In this document: piece by piece, positions 52,839 through 60,935 of the stretch
Numbering within the stretch: position 1 is the stretch's first letter
Layout: every line of letters begins with the position of its first letter
From: Opitutaceae bacterium
GTDB taxonomy: Bacteria > Verrucomicrobiota > Verrucomicrobiia > Opitutales > Opitutaceae
NCBI GenBank assembly: GCA_028284385.1
Contig: JANQRT010000002.1
Span: 1-64,000 of the forward strand
DNA: 64,000 bases
Reading direction: 5' to 3'
Notes under the pieces: generated by a model
Told to the model about the DNA's origin: nothing
The model's database searches: none
What the model saw: only the letters and a program-made list of their open reading frames with translations
Position numbers and translations under genes: made by a program

Positions 52839-53777
52839 TTAAAGAGCGCTTTCGGCCCATAGTTTTTTAAAATGCTGAAGATCGGCTTTGAGCTGGGAAA
52901 AGATTTTCTCGTGTTGGGAAGGGCGAACGCTTTTCCATCTTGGCAAGTACTCGGCATGAAAAGAGATGATGGGATTCACTTTCAACTGGCGGAGAAGCTG
53001 GAGATAGCTTTTCCAATGGACGATGCCTTCACCAATAGGCGTATTGACCACAGCCTGACGGCCATCTTTTTCCATCCATTTGAAATCTTTGATGACTATG
53101 GTGCGCATAGTATTGCGTAGGATCTTTACCGATAAAGGCCAAGCCCGCCCGCCTTCGACTACAGCATGACGAATGTCGAATTGGCAGCCAAGCCACTCGT
53201 GGTCGGTTTCGCTCAGCAGGTAGGCGATATCGGAAGCGAGTGATCCGACATAGTTTCCAGAGTGATTTTGGTAAGCTCCGTGAAGGCCAAGCTGTCTGTT
53301 GGCCTTTTCAATAGCTGTAAGCTTTTTTTTGATACGATCCAGATTTGCCTTCCATTCGATAGGCTCTGAATACTTGTACCACCCGAGACGATAGGCTTCT
53401 ACACCTTGGTCGGCGGCGGTTTCGAGGGTTTGACGAGCATATGGATCCTTGATGTCGGTGATGTTGGTGGTCATTAGGCGAACCTCTAGCCCATGGCGTT
53501 TCATAGCCTTCACCGCTTTGGGTAGACCTTCGACGACATTTGCTGGCTCGACATGTCCGCCCGGTCGGACTGTTAGATCGAGACCGTCGAAGCCCATTTC
53601 CACGGCCGCGGCCGACATGTCCTCGTAATCGAGGAATTGGATCATTTTTGAGAAGAGATGAACGGAAAGCTTGCCGTCTTCGCTCGCCGATTTTTCGGAA
53701 GCTGCGGGGAGGCGCTGTGAGGCTGTTAGGGCAGCTACGCCAGTTGAGAGTCTTTTAGCGAATTCGCGACGGGTCAT
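52839..53777 (-). CDS. Tat-exported sugar phosphate isomerase/epimerase-like protein
   Basis: A 312-residue TIM-barrel protein with a twin-arginine signal (TRREFAKRLSTGVAALTAS). The barrel has FDGLDLTVRPGGHVEP, GLHGAYQNHSGNY, WLGCQFDIRHAVVEGG, VIKDFKW and a final IISFHAEYLP, which include the usual metal ligands Glu, Asp, His and Glu. Export of such enzymes is common in Verrucomicrobia and Planctomycetes. It is first in an operon with the cupin and the cytochrome-propeller protein, and may epimerise a sugar in the periplasm. Confidence 0.88.
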   Translation of the reverse strand: MTRREFAKRLSTGVAALTASQRLPAASEKSASEDGKLSVHLFSKMIQFLDYEDMSAAAVEMGFDGLDLTVRPGGHVEPANVVEGLPKAVKAMKRHGLEVRLMTTNITDIKDPYARQTLETAADQGVEAYRLGWYKYSEPIEWKANLDRIKKKLTAIEKANRQLGLHGAYQNHSGNYVGSLASDIAYLLSETDHEWLGCQFDIRHAVVEGGRAWPLSVKILRNTMRTIVIKDFKWMEKDGRQAVVNTPIGEGIVHWKSYLQLLRQLKVNPIISFHAEYLPRWKSVRPSQHEKIFSQLKADLQHFKKLWAESAL

Positions 53778-53954
53778 TGTTAACGAGCTGTGGATCGGCT
53801 TGAAGTAAAATGGAGCTTTGTAGCAAGGGTGACTCTATTGGCCTTTGGGGCAGAATCGCAAATCAATCTTTGGTCTATTCATCATGCTACCGTAACTGAA
53901 TCTTCATTTGGGATCAGCTCTACGTAGCGAGCGTGCTACTATGAGAGGGTTTAA

Positions 53955-55469
53955 TTAAAGCGATTGGGGAGCGTATCTTGGTAGCTTTCCGTCTTCCTCA
54001 AGCGCTTTGTATTCATCACGGTGGACTCCTCCATCACCCTTCTTTGGAGGAATGAAGTTGAGACCGCTCGGGATTGTCCCAATTTCTTCAACGCGTTTCT
54101 GCCAAAGGTGATCGAGTTTTTCAACAACGTCGTTGTAGTTCGGGTCGGTAGCGATGTTCATCATTTCGCCGGGATCGCTTAGGCGATCGTAGAGCTCGAT
54201 ATTTAGTCCTTTCTCTTGGGGCCATTTCGTGTAGCGATAGCGGTTTGTGCGAATGGTATAGCCATTGTCCAGTTGGGTGATGGCCGTCTCTCGGACTGAG
54301 TGTTCTGGATTTTTTAGCACCGGGACAAGGCTGTGGCCTTGAATGTAGCTTGGTGGGGTGTCGATGCCTGCGAGATGGCTTAGCGTCTTGTAGAAATCGA
54401 TCATTTCGACCAAGGATTCCGAGCGTGCGCCACTGTGATCCATTCCTGGATACGAAATGATGAGAGGGACGCGGTCCGCATTTTCGAAGAGGGTATTCTT
54501 TTGATAATGGCCGTGCTCGCCCATATGGTAGCCGTGATCGGATGAGAAGAGGACAATGGTGTTTTCCTTTAGCCCGAGTTTTTCGAGCTCGTCGAGCACT
54601 CGTCCAATTTGCGCGTCGAGGAAGGAAATGGTGGCGTAGTACGCGTGGATGGCTTCGCGGGCAGTTTCCTCTGGAAGATTATTTTGGGATTCGAATGCCG
54701 TGATTCTTTTGACAGCCGGAGCGGGTAGCGAGTCATGGTAGCGAGACGGTATGCACGGCACTTCGATTTTCGTTGGATCGTATAGCTCGAAGTATTTTTT
54801 TGGAGCGACAAATGGCGTGTGAGGCTTGTAGAAGCCAACTCCGAGAAAGAAGGGCTTCCCTTCTTTTTTGAGCTTTCTGAGCAAGTGTATCGATTCTGTG
54901 GCTACCATTCCATCGGTTTGTTCGGTATCTTCCCCATCTGCTGCTAGCCAACTGAGAGTGGCTCCGAATTTGCCGGGGATGAGGGAAAAAATCTTGTCCT
55001 CTTCTACTTTATCTCGACCTTTCGGATTGATCCGAATGTCCCAGGAGTCTGGGTCATCATGACCGTTCGTTCCAATGCCATTGGGATTGTCGAAATGATA
55101 GATTTTGCCGACTCTGGCTGCGGTGTAGCCATTTTTTTTGAAATGCTGTGACAGCGTTACCGCGTTGGGCGTGTAGTAGCGAAAGAGGCGTCGCAGTTTA
55201 GTAACCCCATTTTGCTCCGGGTAGAGACCTGTCATGAAGCTTGCTCTGGAAGGACCGCATAGAGGAAAGTTGCAAAAGGCGTTTTCAAAAAGCATGCCCT
55301 CGTTGGCGAGACGGTCGATGTTGGGCGTTTGGACTTGCGGATGTCCGTAAACTCCGAGATCGCAGTTGAGGTCGTCCGCCATAATAAAGAGGACATTGTA
55401 ATTCTTGGCTTCGAGACCAGCGGTGAATATCAAACTTATGGATACTAAAATGATGTAAGCTCTGTTCAT
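53955..55469 (-). CDS. secreted sulfatase, iduronate-2-sulfatase/choline-sulfatase-like
   Basis: A 504-residue sulfatase counted from ATG 55469, at a clear signal peptide (NRAYIILVSISLIFTAGLEA); the longer open frame upstream has no signal. The formylglycine site is Cys71 in CGPSRASFMTGLYPEQNG. Other marks are FIMADDLNCDLGVYGHP, GVGFYKPHTPFVAPKKYFELY and FSSDHGYHMGEHGHYQKNTLFE, placing it with the iduronate-2-sulfatase-like subfamily (S1_7 type). It acts on a sulfated uronate or hexose. It stands alone, near the right end of the island. Confidence 0.93.
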   Translation of the reverse strand: MNRAYIILVSISLIFTAGLEAKNYNVLFIMADDLNCDLGVYGHPQVQTPNIDRLANEGMLFENAFCNFPLCGPSRASFMTGLYPEQNGVTKLRRLFRYYTPNAVTLSQHFKKNGYTAARVGKIYHFDNPNGIGTNGHDDPDSWDIRINPKGRDKVEEDKIFSLIPGKFGATLSWLAADGEDTEQTDGMVATESIHLLRKLKKEGKPFFLGVGFYKPHTPFVAPKKYFELYDPTKIEVPCIPSRYHDSLPAPAVKRITAFESQNNLPEETAREAIHAYYATISFLDAQIGRVLDELEKLGLKENTIVLFSSDHGYHMGEHGHYQKNTLFENADRVPLIISYPGMDHSGARSESLVEMIDFYKTLSHLAGIDTPPSYIQGHSLVPVLKNPEHSVRETAITQLDNGYTIRTNRYRYTKWPQEKGLNIELYDRLSDPGEMMNIATDPNYNDVVEKLDHLWQKRVEEIGTIPSGLNFIPPKKGDGGVHRDEYKALEEDGKLPRYAPQSL

Positions 55470-55710
55470 GATGGGGCTGTTTCCGCTAAACTGGAATTCG
55501 CCAATTCCCAGATCATTGTATGATTGCCAGGAGTGGCATTGAATCCTGTTTTTCCGTCGATTAACACTAGACTTTGCTGAATAATCGTCGAGCTTGAGCT
55601 TGGAGGGATGAGCGCTCTTATTCAATAATGCAGATACATCATTTGGCCCTGGCATCCGTAGCCATGTTTCAACGATTCTTGCCCGTGCTTCGCTTTAAAG
55701 CTACGCAGGG

Positions 55711-55745
55711 CATCCTTCGCCTTCACTTCGTTACGGCGAAGGATG
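55711..55745. repeat. inverted repeat abutting the 3' end of tRNA-Leu
   Basis: Arms CATCCTTCGCC (55711-55721) and GGCGAAGGATG (55735-55745) are exact complements. The element begins at the encoded CCA of the tRNA and there is no T run, so it looks more like a dispersed repeat or 3' processing hairpin than a terminator. Confidence 0.55.
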
Positions 55746-55828
55746 GTGCCCAGGGTGGGAGTCGAACCCACACGCCCGAAGGCACTGGATCCTAAATCCA
55801 GCGTGTCTGCCAATTCCACCACCTGGGC
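55744..55828 (-). tRNA. tRNA-Leu (anticodon UAG)
   Basis: On the minus strand a 7-base acceptor stem (GCCCAGG/CCTGGGC), the long variable arm of a class II tRNA, an anticodon stem-loop CTGGA-TTTAGGA-TCCAG with anticodon TAG, and a GTTCGACTC T-loop are visible. CCA is encoded. It reads CUA-type leucine codons. An overlapping ORF on this strand is a shadow. Confidence 0.96.
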
Positions 55829-56011
55829 CTAGATGAGGAAGCGAAAAGCAGATTCGATTTTGGACGAAAATCAATCCTTAAATCGTATTGGAGTCAGGGA
55901 TTAACACGAGTGGGAATAAACGAGTCTGAGTCGATTCAATGATTGGCCCTCGGTTCTCAGGACGATGCTCGAACTAAGAATCGGTCCAAAATCAAAGAAC
56001 CACGTCCAATC

Positions 56012-57088
56012 TCAGATTCGTTCAGCGATTTCCAGGATCAGGTTCTCGGTCTCGTCCCAGCCGATGCAGCTATCGGTGATGGACTGACCATAGCAATGCG
56101 GTTTGCCTGCTCGGAAGGATTGCTGACCTTCATAGAGATTGCTCTCGAGCATGATACCGGCGATGGCTCTTTGGCCTTCCTTGAATTGGTCGATGACTGA
56201 TCGAGCGACTGGAGCCTGCTTTTTGTGATCCTTGTCAGAGTTTCCATGCGAGCAGTCTATCATTACCGGTCGCTGCAGGTCGCTTTCCGCCATGCCTTCG
56301 ATGGCTTGGCTGACACTGTGTTGATGGTAGTTGGGTCCATTCCTTCCACCTCTCAGAAACACATGGGCAAATGGGTTTCCCTTTGTCTCCAGAATAGCAG
56401 GCTGGCCTCTCTCATCGATTCCAAACATGGCGTGCGGCTTTCTCGTAGCCCTAGTAGCGTTTAGACATGTTTCAACATCTCCCTCCATTCCGTTTTTCAT
56501 GCCGATTGGCAGTTTCAGACTACTAGCCAGTTCGCGGTGAATTTGGCTTTCCGCGGTGCGAGAGCCGATAGATCCGTAGGTCATTCCGTCTTCCAAGTAA
56601 TGGGCAAGCAGCGGATTTAGAAACTCCGTGGCGCAGGGAATGCCGATCTCGTTTATGCGGTTCATCAGTCTCCTCGCGAGTGAGATTCCATTGGCTTTTT
56701 GTGATCCTCCCAGTAAATCCGGATCGTAAAGCAGGCCCTTCCAGCCTACAACGCTGCGCGGTTTCTCGAAGTACGTTCTCATGACCAAGAGGAGCTTTTC
56801 TTCGACTCGCTTTGAAAGTTTCCTGAGCTTCAAGGCGTAGTCCATAGCGGCGTTGATATCGTGTATGGAGCAGGGTCCTGCGACTACGATCAGTCGTTCT
56901 TTGTCCGAGCCTTTTAGTATTGATTGAACTTGCTTGCGGGCAAGTTGGACATTGCGTCGAGCGGAAAGAGTGATGGGGATTTCTTGGCGCGCGGCCAGCG
57001 GCGAAAGCAGCTTCTCGGCTCCTGGAGAGTGCTGCTCAGGTTCTAGCTCCGGCGAGTCTTTTAGCTTTTGGAGGGATTCAGGTTTCAT
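56012..57088 (-). CDS. aroF/aroG-type: 3-deoxy-7-phosphoheptulonate (DAHP) synthase, class I
   Basis: A 358-residue enzyme that joins phosphoenolpyruvate and erythrose-4-phosphate, the first step to Phe, Tyr and Trp. I chose ATG 57088; the frame upstream runs through the leader hairpins. Motifs are VAGPCSIHD with the metal Cys, MRTYFEKPRSVVGWKGLLYDPDL, SIGSRTAESQIHR, GMKNGMEGDV, and HVFLRGGRNGPNYH before MIDCSHGNSDKDH. This is the microbial class Ia (AroFGH) type. An attenuator with an aromatic leader peptide precedes it, so expression should respond to charged aromatic tRNAs. Confidence 0.96.
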   Translation of the reverse strand: MKPESLQKLKDSPELEPEQHSPGAEKLLSPLAARQEIPITLSARRNVQLARKQVQSILKGSDKERLIVVAGPCSIHDINAAMDYALKLRKLSKRVEEKLLLVMRTYFEKPRSVVGWKGLLYDPDLLGGSQKANGISLARRLMNRINEIGIPCATEFLNPLLAHYLEDGMTYGSIGSRTAESQIHRELASSLKLPIGMKNGMEGDVETCLNATRATRKPHAMFGIDERGQPAILETKGNPFAHVFLRGGRNGPNYHQHSVSQAIEGMAESDLQRPVMIDCSHGNSDKDHKKQAPVARSVIDQFKEGQRAIAGIMLESNLYEGQQSFRAGKPHCYGQSITDSCIGWDETENLILEIAERI

Positions 57089-57111
57089 TTCGTTTATTGG
57101 ATAAATGTAAA

Positions 57112-57214
57112 AGCGAAAAGCCCTGGGCTCTTTAATAACCCAGGGCTTTTCGCTAATTTCGATTAGTTCGTTTGATTTACAAATCGTCAGCCAGCCTCTG
57201 GGAGATTCCAGAAG
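57112..57214 (-). promoter_or_regulatory. transcription attenuator of the DAHP synthase gene
   Basis: In transcript order: segment 1 (complement of 57208-57214, CUUCUGG) pairs with CCAGAGG next to it; segment 2 (57193-57202) pairs with segment 3 (57139-57147, AGCCCUGGG) across one bulged A; segment 3 as part of 57139-57154 pairs perfectly over 16 bases with segment 4 (57112-57127), whose 3' side reads GGGCUUUUCGCUUUU. The 2:3 and 3:4 pairings exclude each other, as in the trp and phe attenuators. The leader peptide codons cover segment 1. Confidence 0.85.
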
Positions 57215-57258
57215 TAGAAAAACCAAAAATAAAAATAGCTGGAGAGGTGACGATTCAT
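57187..57258 (-). CDS. aromatic leader peptide controlling DAHP synthase
   Basis: A 23-codon ORF from ATG 57258 to TGA 57187-57189. Residues 8-17 are YFYFWFFYFW: three Tyr, five Phe and two Trp codons in a row, with no other aromatic residue elsewhere in the peptide. Its stop lies just inside segment 2 of the attenuator, as for trpL and pheL. Low charged tRNA-Tyr, -Phe or -Trp would stall the ribosome on segment 1, freeing 2:3 and letting transcription reach DAHP synthase. No strong ribosome binding site is visible upstream, the main weakness. It is too short for ordinary gene finders. Confidence 0.85.
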   Translation of the reverse strand: MNRHLSSYFYFWFFYFWNLPEAG

Positions 57259-57275
57259 TATCGCCGTGAAATCAA

Positions 57276-57310
57276 ATAGGTTTGGTTCGAGTTTTCAAGC
57301 TCAAACCTAT
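57276..57310. promoter_or_regulatory. inverted repeat in the promoter of the DAHP synthase leader
   Basis: ATAGGTTTG (57276-57284) and CAAACCTAT (57302-57310) are exact complements with a 17-base spacer holding a TTGAAA element on the minus strand. It lies 18 bases upstream of the leader ATG, between it and the TolC-type gene. It could be a second control site. Confidence 0.45.
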
Positions 57311-57469
57311 GCTGTGACGGTTCTCATTGGGAGAAATGTTAGTCTTGTAGCCGCTTTGGACGGCTTGGGAACCGAGAAATTGAGGTTGATTACTCAAGAA
57401 GCTTATCGCACAAACGGAGCCTTTAGGTCTGAAGCTTGTCGCAGGTCTTCGGTCTATTCGCTTTCCGTT

Positions 57470-58840
57470 ATGTTTGGTTCCTCTTCGGTTTTCCTAACCT
57501 TCCGTTTCCATGTTTCGTTCGTTTGCCTTCAGATTTTGATGACGGTAGCGCTTTTCGCGGACCAGCCTCTTGTATCCAGATTACCCGAGAACCACCTGCC
57601 TGGTTTGGTTCCTCTGCTTAGCGGAGCGGCAGACTACTCGGATACGATGAGGGCTCGCCAATTCCTAGAGGATAAGTACGATGGCGAGAGATTGATTGGC
57701 CGTTCCCTGAAGCGTCCTCGGCTTTCTACGACGCTCGATGCTCGTAAGGAAGATATCATTACGGAATCGGGATTGGATCTGAATGACAGGGCTTTTTATA
57801 CGGTTACCTTAAGACAGCCGGTCTTCCACTGGGGAGCGTTGGAATCTCAAAAGCGTTCCGAGGAGCTTGACTACGATATCATTAAGCTTGGGAGCCTGGC
57901 GACCTTCCGCTCCCTATTGCTGGACATTCGCTCGAAATATATCTCTTTACTCATTAAAAATCTGGAGATAGAACAGCACCAGCAACAATACGAACGAAGA
58001 AAAGCGAATGTCGAATACCAGCGTGAACGTAAGGATCTCGTTTCTCTCTCCGCTCTCGAGACGCTGGAAATCGAGTTGAGCCAGCTTGAAATTGCTCAGA
58101 TAGATCGAAGAAGCTCATTTGACGAGGATCTGTTGGTCTTGGCCAGTAGTAGTGGAATGGATACGAGAAACCTTGGAGTGAATCTTGAAAAAGGCATTCC
58201 CGAAATGGATTCGCTTTCGCAGGACGAATTAGCCAATGTCCTCGATGATTTTCGCAGTCGATTGGATACGCATCCCTCTATCCTTCAGCTCAGAAAGGAC
58301 GTTGAGGTAGCGGCTCTTCAGTCGAAGATCGTCAAGTCCCGGTTGAAACCCAAGGTGAACATCACCTCGGGGCTGACCCAGTTCAGCTTGGATGATCGTG
58401 GCGTTCGTCGCGACGAAGAGCTGGCTTATGCAGGCTTGGAAGTGCGCTGGAATATATTCGATGGCTATGAAACCGAAGGGCATCGACGTGTCGCCTTGTC
58501 CCAACTTCAGCAAGCTGAATTGACAGCGAATATCAACGAGAAGAGATTGGAACGAGACCTCGATAGGTTGGGTAATCGACTGCAAGTGACAGCCGACATT
58601 CTAGCAAATCAGGAACGCAACCTCGAGCGAACGAAACGGAACGTCGAGCACGTCCGGGAGGATTTTCAGGCTGGTCGAGCTTCTCAAGAAGCGATTCTCA
58701 ATGCGGAGCAAGTCTCCCTAGCGCAGGAAATCGCAACGCAGAAAGCCCGCGGAAATTATCTGAACTACTTGTCGGAGTTGACATCGCTGGTCGGATTAGA
58801 TCCATTCGCTCAGTCTTACTGGGAACGTCAAAATAACTGA
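57470..58840 (+). CDS. TolC family outer-membrane efflux protein
   Basis: A 456-residue protein counted from ATG 57470, which starts a hydrophobic signal (FRFHVSFVCLQILMTVALFA); the frame is open to 57266. Two outer-membrane-efflux repeats are seen as long helices (LEIEQHQQQYERRKANVEYQRERK, and LDRLGNRLQVTADILANQERNLERTKRNVEHVREDF) with beta segments such as FYTVTLRQPVFHWG and VRWNIFDGYE. It would form the trimeric exit duct for the adaptor encoded 15 bases downstream. No inner-membrane pump gene follows. Confidence 0.88.
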   Translation: MFGSSSVFLTFRFHVSFVCLQILMTVALFADQPLVSRLPENHLPGLVPLLSGAADYSDTMRARQFLEDKYDGERLIGRSLKRPRLSTTLDARKEDIITESGLDLNDRAFYTVTLRQPVFHWGALESQKRSEELDYDIIKLGSLATFRSLLLDIRSKYISLLIKNLEIEQHQQQYERRKANVEYQRERKDLVSLSALETLEIELSQLEIAQIDRRSSFDEDLLVLASSSGMDTRNLGVNLEKGIPEMDSLSQDELANVLDDFRSRLDTHPSILQLRKDVEVAALQSKIVKSRLKPKVNITSGLTQFSLDDRGVRRDEELAYAGLEVRWNIFDGYETEGHRRVALSQLQQAELTANINEKRLERDLDRLGNRLQVTADILANQERNLERTKRNVEHVREDFQAGRASQEAILNAEQVSLAQEIATQKARGNYLNYLSELTSLVGLDPFAQSYWERQNN

Positions 58841-58855
58841 GCGTAAGCCGTTTCT

Positions 58856-59959
58856 ATGAAAACCGGATCAGTCGTAAAGATAGCATTGGCCATTGCTCTT
58901 GTCGCCATCGGAGGTATTTATTTTCTAAATACTATAAAATCTTTGGCGCATGTTTCCCCCGTCAAACGTGGATTGGCTGTCAAGACGGCTCCGGGGACGG
59001 TTGAAGTACTGGCTGAAAGAATGCAGGTCCGCAGCGATCTGAAAGGAAGGATTGCGCGTTCCGTGCTGAGAGTGGGCAATGCTGTGAAGAAGGGTGAAGT
59101 TCTAGTCGAACTCGATACGGGTGATATCGAACTGGAGATCTCGAATGCCGAGAACAGTCTCGAATCTGCCAAGCTGGCGTCTGAAATCGAAACGCCAACG
59201 GCGATCCAGCTTACGGCTGCTCGTCTGGTTTTGTCCAATGTTGAAAGGGATTTCGAGCGACAGTTACGTTCTCAAGCCGAAGTCGATGCCGCCCGCAGAG
59301 AGGTCAAGCGTCATGAGGACGCTCTTCAGAGAGAAAGTATCCAGGCAGACTTGCAGATCGACGAAAAGAGAAATGAGCTCAAAAAACTGAAACGCGAATT
59401 TGAGAAGATGAGCATCGTTTCGCCAGTGGATGGGGTCGTGTCCAAAGTGTACGCTTATGAGGGGGATCTTATAAGCGCGGGTCAAGAGGTTGCTGAAGTG
59501 GTGTCCATGAATCGCGAGGTCAAGGCTGTGATTGGCGAGGAGAACTTCGCCGACATTCGCATTGGAATGCCTGTTAGTATTCAGTTTTTGGGTTTTAATG
59601 GACCCAATTCAGGAAAGGTTAGCAAAACCATTGGAGTGGCTGATTCGGATCTGAAGTATCCCGTCTATATCGAATTGGATGCGACTGACGAGGAGCTTAA
59701 TGTTGGACAGACTGGGGATATTGTCATCACCCTCGACCAGCGAGAAAACGCATTGCTTGTTCCCAAAAGAGCGATCCAGATGAATACCGCTTTAGTTGTA
59801 AACGAGGGTGTTGTATCCAAAATTAAAGTGCAAACTGGTTATGCGGGATCTACTCAGCTTGAAATCCTCTCTGGCTTGGAAGAGGGCGACCTGATTATTG
59901 TGGAGGATATGCCCCAGTTCAGCGATGGCCAGAAAGTTAAGATCTCGAAGCGAGATTAG
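58856..59959 (+). CDS. HlyD/RND-type periplasmic adaptor protein
   Basis: A 367-residue adaptor with one N-terminal membrane anchor (about 7-24). A lipoyl half (VRSDLKGRIARSVLRVGNAVKKGEVLVELD) is followed by a helical hairpin (about 95-185, LRSQAEVDAARREVKRHEDAL), the second lipoyl half (MSIVSPVDGVVSKVYAYEGDLISAGQ) and a beta-barrel with GQTGDIVITLDQRENALLVPKRAI. It is paired with the TolC-type gene 15 bases upstream. The permease must be encoded elsewhere. Confidence 0.9.
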   Translation: MKTGSVVKIALAIALVAIGGIYFLNTIKSLAHVSPVKRGLAVKTAPGTVEVLAERMQVRSDLKGRIARSVLRVGNAVKKGEVLVELDTGDIELEISNAENSLESAKLASEIETPTAIQLTAARLVLSNVERDFERQLRSQAEVDAARREVKRHEDALQRESIQADLQIDEKRNELKKLKREFEKMSIVSPVDGVVSKVYAYEGDLISAGQEVAEVVSMNREVKAVIGEENFADIRIGMPVSIQFLGFNGPNSGKVSKTIGVADSDLKYPVYIELDATDEELNVGQTGDIVITLDQRENALLVPKRAIQMNTALVVNEGVVSKIKVQTGYAGSTQLEILSGLEEGDLIIVEDMPQFSDGQKVKISKRD

Positions 59960-59981
59960 ATCAACTGGAGCGCTTTCTTAA

Positions 59982-60881
59982 TCACCAAAGAGAAGAAGGG
60001 TATCCGTTGTTTTCACACAGTTTGGCGATTTCGCGTTTTACGCTTTCCAGATCATCCCGGTGAGTGATGCCAAGCCATTTTGCGCCGCAGTTTAAAACGC
60101 TACAACGGGCTTGGTTGGTTTGTATAAGATTATCGACTGCGAAGGGGAGATAGAATTCGGACTTAGGCTCGTTTCCCTTTTCCTTTATGAAGGTCAGCAA
60201 CTGAGTTTCAAGATGGGGAAGGAAGGAGGAGGGGAATCCCCAGCAGTTCATCGAAGCGATAGCGTCGTCGCCCAGATTCACGAGTCGTTTTTCTGTATTC
60301 AAACCTTGAATTCCTTCATGGTTGTCTCGATAGCCAATTTCGGTGTGCTCTTCCACCTTGATCAAATGATTCGTCTCGTTAGCGATGCAGATCCCTCGCG
60401 AAACCAAGCCGTTTTCCGAAAGCGTATTCACGAGACGATATCCAACGAGGGCCAGTTCCTTGACCGAATCCTCTCCTAGGAAGCGACCGAGCGACTCGAA
60501 GGCTTCTCTGCCATAGAAATCGTCTGCGTTGATGACCGCGAAGGATTCATTGAGCTCATGTCGGGCGGCGTAGACGGCGTGACCCGTACCCCAAGGTTTT
60601 GTTCTCTCTGATGACACGCCCCCTTCGAAAGGAATATCGGTCATTTCCTGAAAAGCGAAAGCGACCTCTATCTTATCCTGGTAGCGTTGCCTCACCACCT
60701 GAAAGGACTCCTCCATTTCGCGGCGAATGACAAAGATCACCTTGCCGAAATTCGCCTGAAGAGCGTCGTAGACTGAAAAATCCAGAATCCATTCTCCTCT
60801 CGGTCCTATGGGTTCGATCTGCTTCAAGCCGCCGAAGCGGCTACCCATGCCTGCGGCGAGGACGACTAAGCTCGGTTTCAT
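59982..60881 (-). CDS. sugar nucleotidyltransferase (NTP_transferase fold)
   Basis: A 299-residue cytoplasmic enzyme. The N-terminal nucleotide motif is VVLAAGMGSRFGGLKQIEPIGPRGEWILDF, with the metal/base region FAVINADDFYGREAFE (Asp pair). Later come ICIANETNHLIKVEEHTEIG and WGFPSSFLPHLE. It would join a sugar-1-phosphate to a nucleoside triphosphate. Substrate specificity (glucose, mannose or other) is not decided by sequence. Its 3' end approaches the HlyD gene, with no operon partner. Confidence 0.88.
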   Translation of the reverse strand: MKPSLVVLAAGMGSRFGGLKQIEPIGPRGEWILDFSVYDALQANFGKVIFVIRREMEESFQVVRQRYQDKIEVAFAFQEMTDIPFEGGVSSERTKPWGTGHAVYAARHELNESFAVINADDFYGREAFESLGRFLGEDSVKELALVGYRLVNTLSENGLVSRGICIANETNHLIKVEEHTEIGYRDNHEGIQGLNTEKRLVNLGDDAIASMNCWGFPSSFLPHLETQLLTFIKEKGNEPKSEFYLPFAVDNLIQTNQARCSVLNCGAKWLGITHRDDLESVKREIAKLCENNGYPSSLW

Positions 60882-60935
60882 CGGTGGCTCAGTGAACGAA
60901 GTCCTGACCGCCTGGCAATCCTAGAAAGGATATCT

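Noticed and set aside
57086..57226. in-frame extension of DAHP synthase to 404 residues
   Set aside because: It runs through the attenuator hairpins and leader; the family start is at 57088.
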